DNA from: RGIG5299 sp045542315
Lineage (GTDB): Bacteria; Bacillota; Clostridia; Oscillospirales; RGIG5299
DNA length: 20,827 bases
NCBI GenBank assembly: GCA_045542315.1
Contig: JAZQKU010000091.1
Span: 1 to 20,827, forward strand
Reading direction: 5' to 3'
The first letter of the stretch is position 1, and every line of letters begins with the position of its first letter. The position numbers and the translations under genes were made by a program. Below, one piece after another: positions 1 to 6,510 of the stretch. The notes beneath the pieces are model-generated. The model was not told where the DNA came from, did no database searches, and saw only the letters and a list, made by a program, of their open reading frames with translations.

Positions 1-20
1 GACCGCTTGGCCTCCGACTT
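1..20. other. Sequencing-adapter remnant at the contig end (not genomic)
   Basis: Read on the minus strand, bases 20 to 1 give AAGTCGGAGGCCAAGCGGTC. From memory this equals the first 20 bases of the MGI/BGISEQ (DNBSEQ) read adapter. The join is visible in the protein: the PFOR reading frame follows the family up to TFTAS and then becomes QVGGQAV instead of the usual QGLLLMIP-like continuation. The frame happens to stay open through the adapter, so an automatic gene call would carry six or seven false residues. Confidence 0.9.
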
Positions 21-282
21 GAGATGCGGTGAAGGTGGTGGTTAAAGCACCTGCTGCCAAGGAGCCGTGAACGGCACCTGCGGCACCTGCCTCAGACTGC
101 ATTTCAACAACCTTTACTTCCTGTCCGAAGATGTTTTTCTGACCGTTGGCAGACCAGCTGTCTGTAAGCTCAGCCATAACAGAAGAGGGTGTGATCGGGT
201 AGATCGCCGCAACCTCGGTGAAGGCGTAGCTGACGTGGGCGGCAGCTGTATTTCCGTCCATGGTCTTCATTTTTCTTGCCAT
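21..282 (-). CDS. nifJ: Pyruvate:ferredoxin (flavodoxin) oxidoreductase, N-terminal fragment
   Basis: PFOR oxidatively decarboxylates pyruvate with CoA to acetyl-CoA and CO2, passing electrons to ferredoxin or flavodoxin; it is a central cytoplasmic enzyme of anaerobes. Only about 87 true residues are present. They begin MARKMKTMDGNTAAAHVSYAF and continue through AAIYPITPSS, EVKVVEMQSEAGAAGAVHG and LTTTFTAS, which is the start of domain I (pyrimidine-binding fold) of the homodimeric enzyme; the full family protein is about 1,170 residues. The ATG at 282-280 follows a GGAGG site at 292-296 (minus strand). A promoter lies at 333-361. The rest of the gene is off the contig and bases 1-20 are adapter. 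The identification is firm; the symbol nifJ is the family name and does not imply a role in nitrogen fixation. Confidence 0.93.
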
Positions 283-296
283 TTTAAAGTCCTCCG

Positions 297-315
297 TATA
301 TAATAAAATTATATA
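297..315 (-). repeat. AT-only palindrome in the PFOR leader
   Basis: TATATAAT (297-304) and ATTATATA (308-315) form a perfect inverted repeat with a 3-nt spacer. It lies between the predicted start point (about 326) and the GGAGG site that it touches. It could be an operator or a weak leader hairpin. Chance is possible because the leader is very AT-rich. Confidence 0.4.
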
Positions 316-332
316 ATATTTGCGTATCTATT

Positions 333-361
333 ATTTTAACACTTTTAATCTCCCGTGTAAA
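333..361 (-). promoter_or_regulatory. Promoter of the PFOR gene
   Basis: On the minus strand, TTTACA (361-356) and TAAAAT (338-333) are separated by 17 nt, a good housekeeping sigma match. It lies 51 nt upstream of the PFOR start codon and predicts a leader of about 45 nt. Confidence 0.65.
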
Positions 362-391
362 GAGAAAAAGTGCATTTTAACGCAAAAATAT

Positions 392-1315
392 TCAAAGAAT
401 TACCTCGAAAAACGCTTCCCAATAAAGCGGATATACGTATTCGTCAAATTCAAAGGAATAAAAATCAAATTCGTTTTCGGGAGTGTACCCAAGAAGCACC
501 GCCCACTGGCTCTGCGTTATAAGGTCGGCAATGGGATTTAAGCTTTCAATAAAATCCTCATAGCTTCCGATATCATCAAGCTTTCCCTCCTCGAGAGGAA
601 AAACCACGTCCAGAAGGCTGTTTACCGAATAGACCTCGAATTCAACCGAATAATCAACGAAAACGCCTTTCTCCTTGAATTCAAAGCTTCCTTCGAGAGC
701 AAAGAACGGTTTTTTTGCCGCATCCTTGGCAACGTAGGCGGTAACGGTGCCAAAATCCGCCTCCTCCCATTTCACTCCCGCAAAGTCGGCAATATTCACG
801 CTTCCGATAAGCTGCGCTTTAATATAGCTTATGACGCTTTCCGAATCGGTGGTGCCGATATAGACGGGTATCTCACCGAAGAAGCCCTCCTTTTCGGAAT
901 AAAAGGCGACGTCGGGGTATGGTGAAAGGTCGGAAAAGGGAATTCTTTTCGTTTCCGATCTTACGTAAAAGTCGGAGTAAAGAGGGGTGTAGGTATATTC
1001 GGCGTTACCGAAGGTGGTAAAGCTTACCTCCTTATCCATCTGGCGGGCGTATATTTCGTTTACGCTGTTTCCGTTTGAAATTACCGAAGCCGAAACGGAA
1101 TATTCCATTTCGTAGCTTCCGCGCGCGGTGATGAGCACCGTTTCCACCCGCTTTTCGTATTCGAGCGACGAGGCGCTCTCAAGCGTTTTGTAAACGCCCT
1201 TTAACGCTCCCCTTGTCTTTCCCGCCTTGCAGGAAACGCAAAGGAGAATAAGCGCCGTGCAGATTGCGGCGCTTGCGATCCGTTTTGAAATTTTAACGAA
1301 TCTTCGTCTGGTCAT
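392..1315 (-). CDS. Putative lipoprotein of unknown function
   Basis: This is a 307-residue protein I cannot assign to a family. The N-terminus MTRRRFVKISKRIASAAICT followed by ALILLCVSCK has a basic stretch, a hydrophobic core and a cysteine (C29, or C26), so a lipoprotein signal peptide is likely, although the lipobox is imperfect (C-V-S-C rather than L-x-x-C). The rest is acidic, rich in aromatic residues and beta-strand-prone, as expected of a surface-anchored domain. The start overlaps the end of metA by 23 nt, and AGGAAA sits about 8 nt before the ATG, so it is the last gene of the operon reading from 5810. No strong intrinsic terminator is visible after its stop. Function, and any link to methionine synthesis, is unknown. 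Confidence 0.7.
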   Translation of the reverse strand: MTRRRFVKISKRIASAAICTALILLCVSCKAGKTRGALKGVYKTLESASSLEYEKRVETVLITARGSYEMEYSVSASVISNGNSVNEIYARQMDKEVSFTTFGNAEYTYTPLYSDFYVRSETKRIPFSDLSPYPDVAFYSEKEGFFGEIPVYIGTTDSESVISYIKAQLIGSVNIADFAGVKWEEADFGTVTAYVAKDAAKKPFFALEGSFEFKEKGVFVDYSVEFEVYSVNSLLDVVFPLEEGKLDDIGSYEDFIESLNPIADLITQSQWAVLLGYTPENEFDFYSFEFDEYVYPLYWEAFFEVIL

Positions 1316-2210
1316 ACGGTGTTTCCTGATATACGAAATAGTTTAACCAGTTTGAGAAAAGCAGGCTTCCGTGGCTGCGCCAGGTAAGCGGCGGCTTCTC
1401 ATTCGGGTCGTCATTCGGAAAATAGTTGTAGGGGACCTTTATGGGAAGTCCCTTGTTAACGTCCCTGAAATACTCCTTGGAGAGGGTGTCGTAATCGTAT
1501 TCGCAGTGACCTGTAACAAATATCTGCCTGCCCTTTTTGCCCTCGACGATGTAAACGCCCGCAAGCTCCGATTCGGCAAGTATCTCAAGACCCTTTTTGC
1601 TTTCGATATCCTCTCTTTTTACCTCGGTATGGCGGGAATGAGGTGCCAGAAACAGCTCGTCAAAGCCGCGCATAAGGGGGTTTTTATAGGAAAGGCGCTT
1701 ATGGGGAAAAATTCCGAACATCTTTTCCGAAAGGGGGTATTTCGGCACGCCGTAATAGTAGTTGAGCGCCGCCTGTGCGCCCCAGCAAACGAAAAGAGAG
1801 GAATAGACGTTGTGCTCCGCCCAATCGAGTATTTCGGTAAGCTCATTCCAATAATCGACCTCCTCGAAGGGGAGGTTTTCAACCGGTGCTCCGGTTACTA
1901 TAAGTCCGTCGTATTTTTCGTTTTTAACGTCGTCGAAGCATTTATAAAACTTCATAAGATGCTCTGCCGAGGTGTTTTTCGAAACGTGGCTCTTCATCTG
2001 CAAAAGCTCGATATCGACCTGAAGCGGTGTGTTTCCGAGCAAGCGCATAAACTGCGTTTCGGTGTCGATCTTGGTGGGCATAAGATTCAAGAATGCTATT
2101 TTCAAGGGACGGATATCCTGCTTTTCTGCCCTTTTTTCCGTCATAACGAATATATTTTCAGCCTCAAGTCTTTCCTTTGCGGGAAGCTCGTTGTTTATTT
2201 TAATGGGCAT
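1293..2210 (-). CDS. metA: Homoserine O-acetyltransferase, MetA type
   Basis: MetA activates homoserine for methionine synthesis by acylating its hydroxyl in the cytoplasm. The 305-residue length and sequence fit the family throughout. The catalytic cysteine is C142 in SLFVCWGAQA, and the His/Glu pair is H235 and E237 in TGHCEYD. Residue 111, in TGAPVENLPFEEVDYW, is glutamate; in characterised family members Glu here favours acetyl-CoA while Gly, as in E. coli, favours succinyl-CoA. I therefore infer an acetyltransferase despite the common family name homoserine succinyltransferase (MetAS). It starts 2 nt after the upstream membrane-protein gene and overlaps the following lipoprotein gene. 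No methionine-responsive riboswitch is visible, because the gene sits deep inside the operon. Confidence 0.95.
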   Translation of the reverse strand: MPIKINNELPAKERLEAENIFVMTEKRAEKQDIRPLKIAFLNLMPTKIDTETQFMRLLGNTPLQVDIELLQMKSHVSKNTSAEHLMKFYKCFDDVKNEKYDGLIVTGAPVENLPFEEVDYWNELTEILDWAEHNVYSSLFVCWGAQAALNYYYGVPKYPLSEKMFGIFPHKRLSYKNPLMRGFDELFLAPHSRHTEVKREDIESKKGLEILAESELAGVYIVEGKKGRQIFVTGHCEYDYDTLSKEYFRDVNKGLPIKVPYNYFPNDDPNEKPPLTWRSHGSLLFSNWLNYFVYQETPYDQTKIR

Positions 2211-2212
2211 CT

Positions 2213-2707
2213 TCAGTTCTCCTTGGATTTAAGATAATTTGCGTTTATCTTGAAAAGAAACGCCGAGATGAAGCAAAATGCGGCGCATTCGCTCATTATA
2301 AGCTTGATTTCGGCAAGCGTTACCGTTATATACTGCTCCTTGGTGATATCGGCAACTATCTCGCCGCCCGAAACTATGTGATATCCGTCGGGAAGGGCAA
2401 CGGCAGTGCCCGCCGCGACCATCTTTGAAAAGAGGAAATAGTTTGCGCCCGCCCACAAAATCACTGCGGCAAGAAGGAAAACGAGAGCAATATCGATATA
2501 TTTCAGAATATTCTTGTTGTAAGCGCCCCTGTTTTTAACAGAAGACACCGCCGCGATAACCGTAAGCAGCACGGCAGGCACGATAAGCGCTATCATCACG
2601 ATACGGGGCACCGCAAGAAAATAAGCCGCTATTCCGTAAACAGCCGTGACCGCGGAAAAAATAAGCGCAATTATAAAGAACGCCTTTTGCGTTTTGAGAT
2701 TTTTCAT
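2213..2707 (-). CDS. Small integral membrane protein of unknown function
   Basis: This 164-residue protein is not recognised as a known family. It shows four hydrophobic segments, at about residues 9-31, 35-56, 70-92 and 130-152. Between the third and fourth is a short polar stretch with ALPDGYHIVSGGEIVADITKEQY, which would sit outside or inside the membrane as a loop. The start has AAGGA upstream, and it begins 27 nt after the gerW/ytfJ stop and ends 2 nt before metA, so it is co-transcribed. Its position next to sporulation and chromosome-segregation genes gives no firm role. Confidence 0.7.
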   Translation of the reverse strand: MKNLKTQKAFFIIALIFSAVTAVYGIAAYFLAVPRIVMIALIVPAVLLTVIAAVSSVKNRGAYNKNILKYIDIALVFLLAAVILWAGANYFLFSKMVAAGTAVALPDGYHIVSGGEIVADITKEQYITVTLAEIKLIMSECAAFCFISAFLFKINANYLKSKEN

Positions 2708-2734
2708 TTTACCTGTTCCTTATGTACGGGAGCG

Positions 2735-3112
2735 TTAATAAAGCTCCTCTTCCTTGCTCGGGATAAATTCCTTTACCTTATCGGCAATGTCGGGTATCAT
2801 CGAGATAAGCTTATCGAGGGTGCCCGAGCTTTCGCCTATCTGCAAAAGCTTTACGTTGCCGTGGGTGATGACGAGAAATGCAACGGGAGTGATGTTTACA
2901 CCCGCGCCCGCGCCGCCGCCGAAGGGCATCTTCTCGCTTTTGGCGGCAAACTCACTGCCGCCCGAGGCAAAGCCGAAGGCAACCTTTGAAACGGGGATTA
3001 TAATGCTTCCGTCGGGCGAGGTTATAGGCTCGCCGATGATGGTATTTACGTCCACCATCTCTCTGATATTCTGCATGGTAGCTCCCAAAATTGAAGAAAT
3101 AGGCTCACTCAT
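2735..3112 (-). CDS. ytfJ: GerW/YtfJ family sporulation protein
   Basis: The 125-residue protein matches the YtfJ (GerW) family: ISSILGATMQNIREMVDVNTIIGEPI, then the glycine-rich core PVSKVAFGFASGGSEF and PFGGGAGAGVNITPVAFLVI, and a C-terminal amphipathic stretch KLISMIPDIADKVKEF. In Bacillus subtilis the protein is made in the forespore and is needed for normal germination; its biochemical activity is not settled. Here it is directly downstream of a DUF2953 gene with a 4-nt overlap (3109-3112), the same pairing as B. subtilis ytfI-ytfJ, and it follows scpAB. Its presence suggests that the organism, or its recent ancestor, sporulates. Confidence 0.92.
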   Translation of the reverse strand: MSEPISSILGATMQNIREMVDVNTIIGEPITSPDGSIIIPVSKVAFGFASGGSEFAAKSEKMPFGGGAGAGVNITPVAFLVITHGNVKLLQIGESSGTLDKLISMIPDIADKVKEFIPSKEEELY

Positions 3113-3729
3113 TTTGATTCACTTTCCTTTTTACTGAATTTTACCGCGGCCCTGTAGCATCTGTAAAGCGTTTTTACCGCGGAGAATATTTTTAAGCCGA
3201 GCGCCGCTTCGACGTCGAGCTTAACTGTTTTTTCAAGATATTCGGGGGTGATCACGACCGTGGGCTTATCAACGTAAACGGCGTTTTGCGCCGCGCCGAA
3301 AAATGCGCCGAAGGCGGCGTATATCCTACCGATATCGGTTGCGGTCCTTGCCGCGTCGCCCGTGCCGTAAAGCATAAAGAATTTGAATTTGAAAAGCCTG
3401 AATTTCAGCGAAAGGCATTTCAAAAGCTCAAAAAGAAGCTTTACCTTTTCCCCGTTATCCTTCGGGATAAGCTCGGTCATTTTACCTTGCTTCTTTTCTT
3501 TTTCGGGCTTCTTTTTTGCCTCTTTTTTCTTTTCCTTTTTCGGTAAGAGCGGTATCCTTATTTTGAATATCTCTATTGCCAGATATACTCCCTTTTCCTC
3601 GTTATAGGAAAAAATGAGCACGGCGTAGCAAAAAAGCAGGGAAAAAACCGCAAGCAATATAACTATTGCCGCAATAATTCCCAAAACCGCAAGCGCGGTT
3701 AAAAAAATTTCCAAAGGGAAAACCCCCAA
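3109..3729 (-). CDS. DUF2953 membrane protein (YtfI-like)
   Basis: The 206-residue protein has an N-terminal hydrophobic segment (about residues 8-40). A very lysine-rich linker follows at about 64-84 (runs such as KKEKKKEAKKKPEKEKKQGK). The C-terminal half carries YGTGDAARTATDIGRIYAAFG and VVITPEYLEKTVKLDVEAALGLKI, typical of DUF2953. The function of the family is not known; it is regularly found beside ytfJ. It starts with a TTG 3 nt after scpB. The ribosome binding site for that TTG is weak; a second TTG five codons later (3714-3712), preceded by GGGGG, is an alternative start. The stop overlaps the ytfJ start by 4 nt, suggesting translational coupling. Confidence 0.85.
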   Translation of the reverse strand: MGVFPLEIFLTALAVLGIIAAIVILLAVFSLLFCYAVLIFSYNEEKGVYLAIEIFKIRIPLLPKKEKKKEAKKKPEKEKKQGKMTELIPKDNGEKVKLLFELLKCLSLKFRLFKFKFFMLYGTGDAARTATDIGRIYAAFGAFFGAAQNAVYVDKPTVVITPEYLEKTVKLDVEAALGLKIFSAVKTLYRCYRAAVKFSKKESESK

Positions 3730-3732
3730 AAA

Positions 3733-4311
3733 TCAGACTTCGGTAGCGTCCTCGGTGCCGGGAATGGTCTCCTGCACGAAAAGAGTTTCGTTATCGCCGC
3801 CGATGACGGGAAGCTCGGGAAGCTCCGAAAGGCTCTTTATCTTAAAGCAGCGGAGAAACTCCGAGGTGGTAGCGTAGAGTATTGGTCTTCCGGGGGCGTC
3901 AAGCCTTCCCTTTTCCTCAATAAGCTCCTTCGAAAGAAGGTTTGCAACGACCTGCCCCGATTCAACGCCTCTTATCTGCTCAATGAATGCCTTGGTGGTG
4001 GGCTGATTGTAGGCAATTATCGCAAGAACCTCGAGTGCGGCGTTTGAAAGAGGCGAGTTTCTTCTTCCCTGAAGCGCCTTTTTAACGTAATCGCCGTTTT
4101 TCTCCTTGGTGCAAAGCTGATATTTATCTTCCATTCTTGCAAGACGCAGGCCGCGGTTTTCCTCCTCAAGCTCCCTTGCAAGAAGAGAGAGCGCGTCGTT
4201 TACCTCTTTTACCGAGGAGTCGGTAACGTCGGCAAGAAAAGATACCGCCACGGCGTCGCCCACCGCGAATATAACACTTTCGAGTATGCCCTTAAGCTCG
4301 TTTATCTCCAT
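3733..4311 (-). CDS. scpB: Segregation and condensation protein B
   Basis: ScpB is the winged-helix (kite) subunit of the SMC-ScpA-ScpB condensin that compacts and helps separate sister chromosomes. The 192 residues have the expected two winged-helix domains: an N-terminal ILESVIFAVGDAVAVSFLAD segment, then SNAALEVLAIIAYNQPTTKAFIEQIRGV (about residues 89-116), the most conserved part of the family, and GRLDAPGRPILYATTSEFLRCF. It begins 3 nt after scpA and ends 3 nt before the DUF2953 gene. Length and gene order are those normally seen in Clostridia. Confidence 0.95.
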   Translation of the reverse strand: MEINELKGILESVIFAVGDAVAVSFLADVTDSSVKEVNDALSLLARELEEENRGLRLARMEDKYQLCTKEKNGDYVKKALQGRRNSPLSNAALEVLAIIAYNQPTTKAFIEQIRGVESGQVVANLLSKELIEEKGRLDAPGRPILYATTSEFLRCFKIKSLSELPELPVIGGDNETLFVQETIPGTEDATEV

Positions 4312-4314
4312 AAA

Positions 4315-5067
4315 TTATTCTCCGTTTTCACTCTTTTTAAACCGCTTCGACTTTTTATTTTTTGCAAGAGTTACCGTGCAGTTATCGCCCTCGCCATCTA
4401 CAAGCACGGTGTTTCCTTTTGACATTTCAAGCACCGCAAGGAAGGTGGCAACCACCTCGCTTCGCGATCTTGCGCCCGAAAAAAGGTCGGAAAACCGCAT
4501 TTTCGCCTTGCCGTAAAGCTTGCGGAGTATTGCCATAACTCTTGAATAGACCGAAACGGGCTGTCTTCCCACGATTCCCTTGAAGGAGGTCACGGGAGGG
4601 GGCGCCTTTCTGCCCTGCGCCATATAAAGTCTTAAATAAGCCTCGGAAAGCTCCGAAAGCTCGTGGGTGAAGGTGTAATCGACCTTTGCGGGAGGCGGAT
4701 CGGGATTTTTGGTGTAGGAAAGCACCCAGCCCTCCGAAACGCGGGCAAAATCGCCCATTACCTCTTTATAGCGCTTGTATTCGAGAAGCATTCTCACAAG
4801 ACGCTCTCTCGGGTCTTCACCCTCCTCCTCGTCCTCGGGAACGGGGAGCATCATTCTTGATTTTATATAGACGAGCTCTGCCGCCATCGCCAGAAATTCG
4901 GCGGTGACCTCAAGCTTTTCTTCCTTCATCTTGTCGATATACTCGTAATACTGCTCCAAAACGAGTGAGATGGGAATATCGAAAATATCTATTTTATTTT
5001 TCGCGATCAAGGTAAGAAGCAGGTCAAGCGGACCCGCGAAGTCACCTATCTGATAGGATAAGACCAT
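4315..5067 (-). CDS. scpA: Segregation and condensation protein A
   Basis: ScpA is the kleisin subunit that bridges the SMC ATPase heads and binds ScpB. The 250-residue sequence has the diagnostic N-terminus YQIGDFAGPLDLLLTLIAKN and IDIFDIPISLVLEQYYEYI. Next comes the helical EFLAMAAELVYIKSRMMLPV, then an acidic linker EDEEEGEDPRERLV. The C-terminal winged-helix has FSDLFSGARSRSEVVATFLAVLEMSKG (about 192-218). The ATG at 5067 has AGGAG upstream, within the 14-nt gap after the M50 protease gene. It forms one transcription unit with scpB. Confidence 0.95.
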   Translation of the reverse strand: MVLSYQIGDFAGPLDLLLTLIAKNKIDIFDIPISLVLEQYYEYIDKMKEEKLEVTAEFLAMAAELVYIKSRMMLPVPEDEEEGEDPRERLVRMLLEYKRYKEVMGDFARVSEGWVLSYTKNPDPPPAKVDYTFTHELSELSEAYLRLYMAQGRKAPPPVTSFKGIVGRQPVSVYSRVMAILRKLYGKAKMRFSDLFSGARSRSEVVATFLAVLEMSKGNTVLVDGEGDNCTVTLAKNKKSKRFKKSENGE

Positions 5068-5081
5068 ATTTCACTCTCCTT

Positions 5082-5810
5082 TTAAGCAAATATTTTCAGA
5101 ATAAGCTCCATAAGCCCGTATCCGAGCCTCATAAGAGGGTCTGCCACTGCGTTTACGGCAAAATTCAAGGGCTTATCTATTATTCCGAGCGCAACAACGG
5201 CAAAAAGCACTGCCATAATGACCCGCTCGTATTTCAAAATATTGAAATATATTCTGTTTGGCAAAAAGCTCATAACTATTCGGGAGCCGTCAAGCGGCGG
5301 CACGGGAATAAGATTAAAGACGGCAAGGCCGACGTTCAAATAAATGAAATTTACCGAAAAGGTAAAGAAATACTCCGAAACGGCGCTTTCGGGATTTGAA
5401 AAATAGATCGCACCCGTAATTCCGCAAAGAACCACTCCGAAGAGAGCAAGAAGCAGATTGGCAATCGGTCCCGCCGCGGCGGTGAGGGCAAAATCCCTTT
5501 TGGGCTTTTCAAACCACTGAAGCCTTACCGGCACCGGCTTTGCCCAGCCGAATCCGAAAAGAACTATCATAATAAAGCCAAGGGGATCAATATGCTTTAA
5601 GGGGTTTATTGTGAGCCTTCCCTCGTTTTTTGCGGTAGGGTCGCCAAGCAGGTGGGAGGCAAGGGCGTGGAAAAGCTCGTGAAGGGTAAGCGAGATTAAA
5701 ACCACGGGCAAAACGTAGATAAGATTTATTATAAATTCCACGACCGATGAGCCGAAGAGATTTTTGAGATTTTCAAGAAACAGTTTCAAAAATTCCAACG
5801 TCAAAACCAC
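5082..5810 (-). CDS. Site-2 protease family (M50) membrane metalloprotease
   Basis: This is a 242-residue polytopic membrane zinc metalloprotease of the short M50 (YwhC-like) type. The zinc-binding HExxH is HELFH at residues 44-48, within a membrane segment (VLPVVLISLTLHELFHALASHLLGD). The third zinc ligand is D174 in NLIPVPPLDGSR. A conserved AGPIANLLLAL segment (about 114-122) lies between them. No PDZ domain is present, as in this subfamily. The substrate is unknown; it is often linked to scpAB in Clostridia. The annotated start is a GTG at 5810 only about 17 nt below the predicted transcription start, without a clear Shine-Dalgarno. TTG codons at 5804 and 5798 are alternatives, the latter with GGTGG about 8 nt before it. 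Confidence 0.88.
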   Translation of the reverse strand: MVLTLEFLKLFLENLKNLFGSSVVEFIINLIYVLPVVLISLTLHELFHALASHLLGDPTAKNEGRLTINPLKHIDPLGFIMIVLFGFGWAKPVPVRLQWFEKPKRDFALTAAAGPIANLLLALFGVVLCGITGAIYFSNPESAVSEYFFTFSVNFIYLNVGLAVFNLIPVPPLDGSRIVMSFLPNRIYFNILKYERVIMAVLFAVVALGIIDKPLNFAVNAVADPLMRLGYGLMELILKIFA

Positions 5811-5833
5811 CGAAGTATATATTTAATCATCTT

Positions 5834-5862
5834 ATTATAAAACATTTTGAGTTAAAATACAA
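5834..5862 (-). promoter_or_regulatory. Promoter of the M50-scpAB-ytfJ-metA operon
   Basis: On the minus strand, TTGTAT (5862-5857) and TATAAT (5839-5834) are separated by 17 nt. It predicts a start near 5827 and a very short leader. No other good promoter was noticed before the end of the eight-gene run. Confidence 0.6.
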
Positions 5863-5944
5863 TAATATTTAAGTAAAAAAGCTGTTAATTTCGGCGAAAT
5901 TATAAATTTAATGTTAAAAAACCGCATCTATTCCACTTCCTCTC

Positions 5945-5972
5945 TTGACAGTAAAAATTTTTGTGGTATAAT
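5945..5972 (+). promoter_or_regulatory. Consensus promoter of the marR-ABC operon
   Basis: TTGACA (5945-5950) and TATAAT (5967-5972) are both perfect and separated by 16 nt. The predicted start, at about 5979, falls inside the palindromic operator that follows, so repressor binding should block initiation. Confidence 0.85.
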
Positions 5973-5976
5973 AATC

Positions 5977-5993
5977 GTTAGTTTTCTAACTAA
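5977..5993 (+). promoter_or_regulatory. Palindromic MarR-type operator
   Basis: GTTAG (5977-5981) and CTAAC (5986-5990) form a perfect inverted repeat with a 4-nt spacer. The overlapping TTAGT/ACTAA pair (5978-5982 and 5989-5993) is also perfect. TTAG-CTAA-rich palindromes over the start point are common for self-regulating MarR proteins, and a MarR gene follows directly. Binding by this MarR is inferred. Confidence 0.65.
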
Positions 5994-6012
5994 TTTTAAA
6001 GGAGTGGTCTTT

Positions 6013-6510
6013 TTGAATAAAAAGCAAGCGGCTCTTTGGGGAAAGCTGAAGGCTCCGCCCAAGCCCTCGAATATACCAATGCTTATTCACAGAATATCCC
6101 GCACCTTCCGTTATTCGATGGACGAGGAATGCAGGCATCTCGGCATAAGCACGGGAATGCGGCAGGTTCTTTTCACTCTTTCGCACCTTAACGAAGGAGA
6201 AACGGTAACCCAACGGGAGCTTGCCTCTCTTTGCTCGGTAACCGCGCCCACCATGAGCGTTACCCTCTCGAAGATGGAGGCCGAGGGGCTTATCGTAAGA
6301 GAGAAGGACACAGCCGACGGAAGAAGGATATACGTCACCCTCACCGAAAAGGGCTCGGAGGCCGACAAGGCACTCTTTTCGCGCCTCGTGAAAAAGGAAG
6401 AGGCAATGATCTCGCTTCTTTCCGAGGAGGAGCGCATTTTTACCGAGGGCGTGCTGCGAAAAATTCTTGAAACAGCAGAAAAGGAGGCAAAAAGCCGTGA
6501 AGCTCTTTAA
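6013..6510 (+). CDS. MarR-family transcriptional regulator
   Basis: This 165-residue regulator most likely represses its own operon with the two ABC exporter genes that follow, relieved by a small molecule. The winged helix-turn-helix is clear: TQRELASLCSVTAPTMSVTLSKMEAEGLI (about 66-94) with the wing REKDTADGRRIYVTLTEKG (about 96-114). The flanking helices (about 20-50 and 116-155) would form the dimer interface. I start it at the TTG at 6013, which has AAAGGAG at 5998-6004 with 8-nt spacing. The upstream ATG at 5911 is rejected because the reading frame from it runs through the promoter and operator. The stop overlaps the next gene by 14 nt. The MarR plus two half-ABC exporters order resembles the streptococcal rcrRPQ operon. 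The inducer is unknown. Confidence 0.9.
   Translation: MNKKQAALWGKLKAPPKPSNIPMLIHRISRTFRYSMDEECRHLGISTGMRQVLFTLSHLNEGETVTQRELASLCSVTAPTMSVTLSKMEAEGLIVREKDTADGRRIYVTLTEKGSEADKALFSRLVKKEEAMISLLSEEERIFTEGVLRKILETAEKEAKSREAL

Noticed and set aside
1371..2237. 288-codon frame on the plus strand opposite metA
   Set aside because: Antisense shadow of a gene with full family and active-site match; no ribosome site or domain features.
5887..5901. Inverted repeat AATTTC-GGC-GAAATT between the divergent operons as a second operator
   Set aside because: It is upstream of both promoters, short and AT-rich; no regulator can be tied to it.
5911..6012. Upstream ATG extending the MarR protein by 34 residues
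   Set aside because: The extension covers the consensus promoter and operator and has no ribosome site; TTG at 6013 has a good one.
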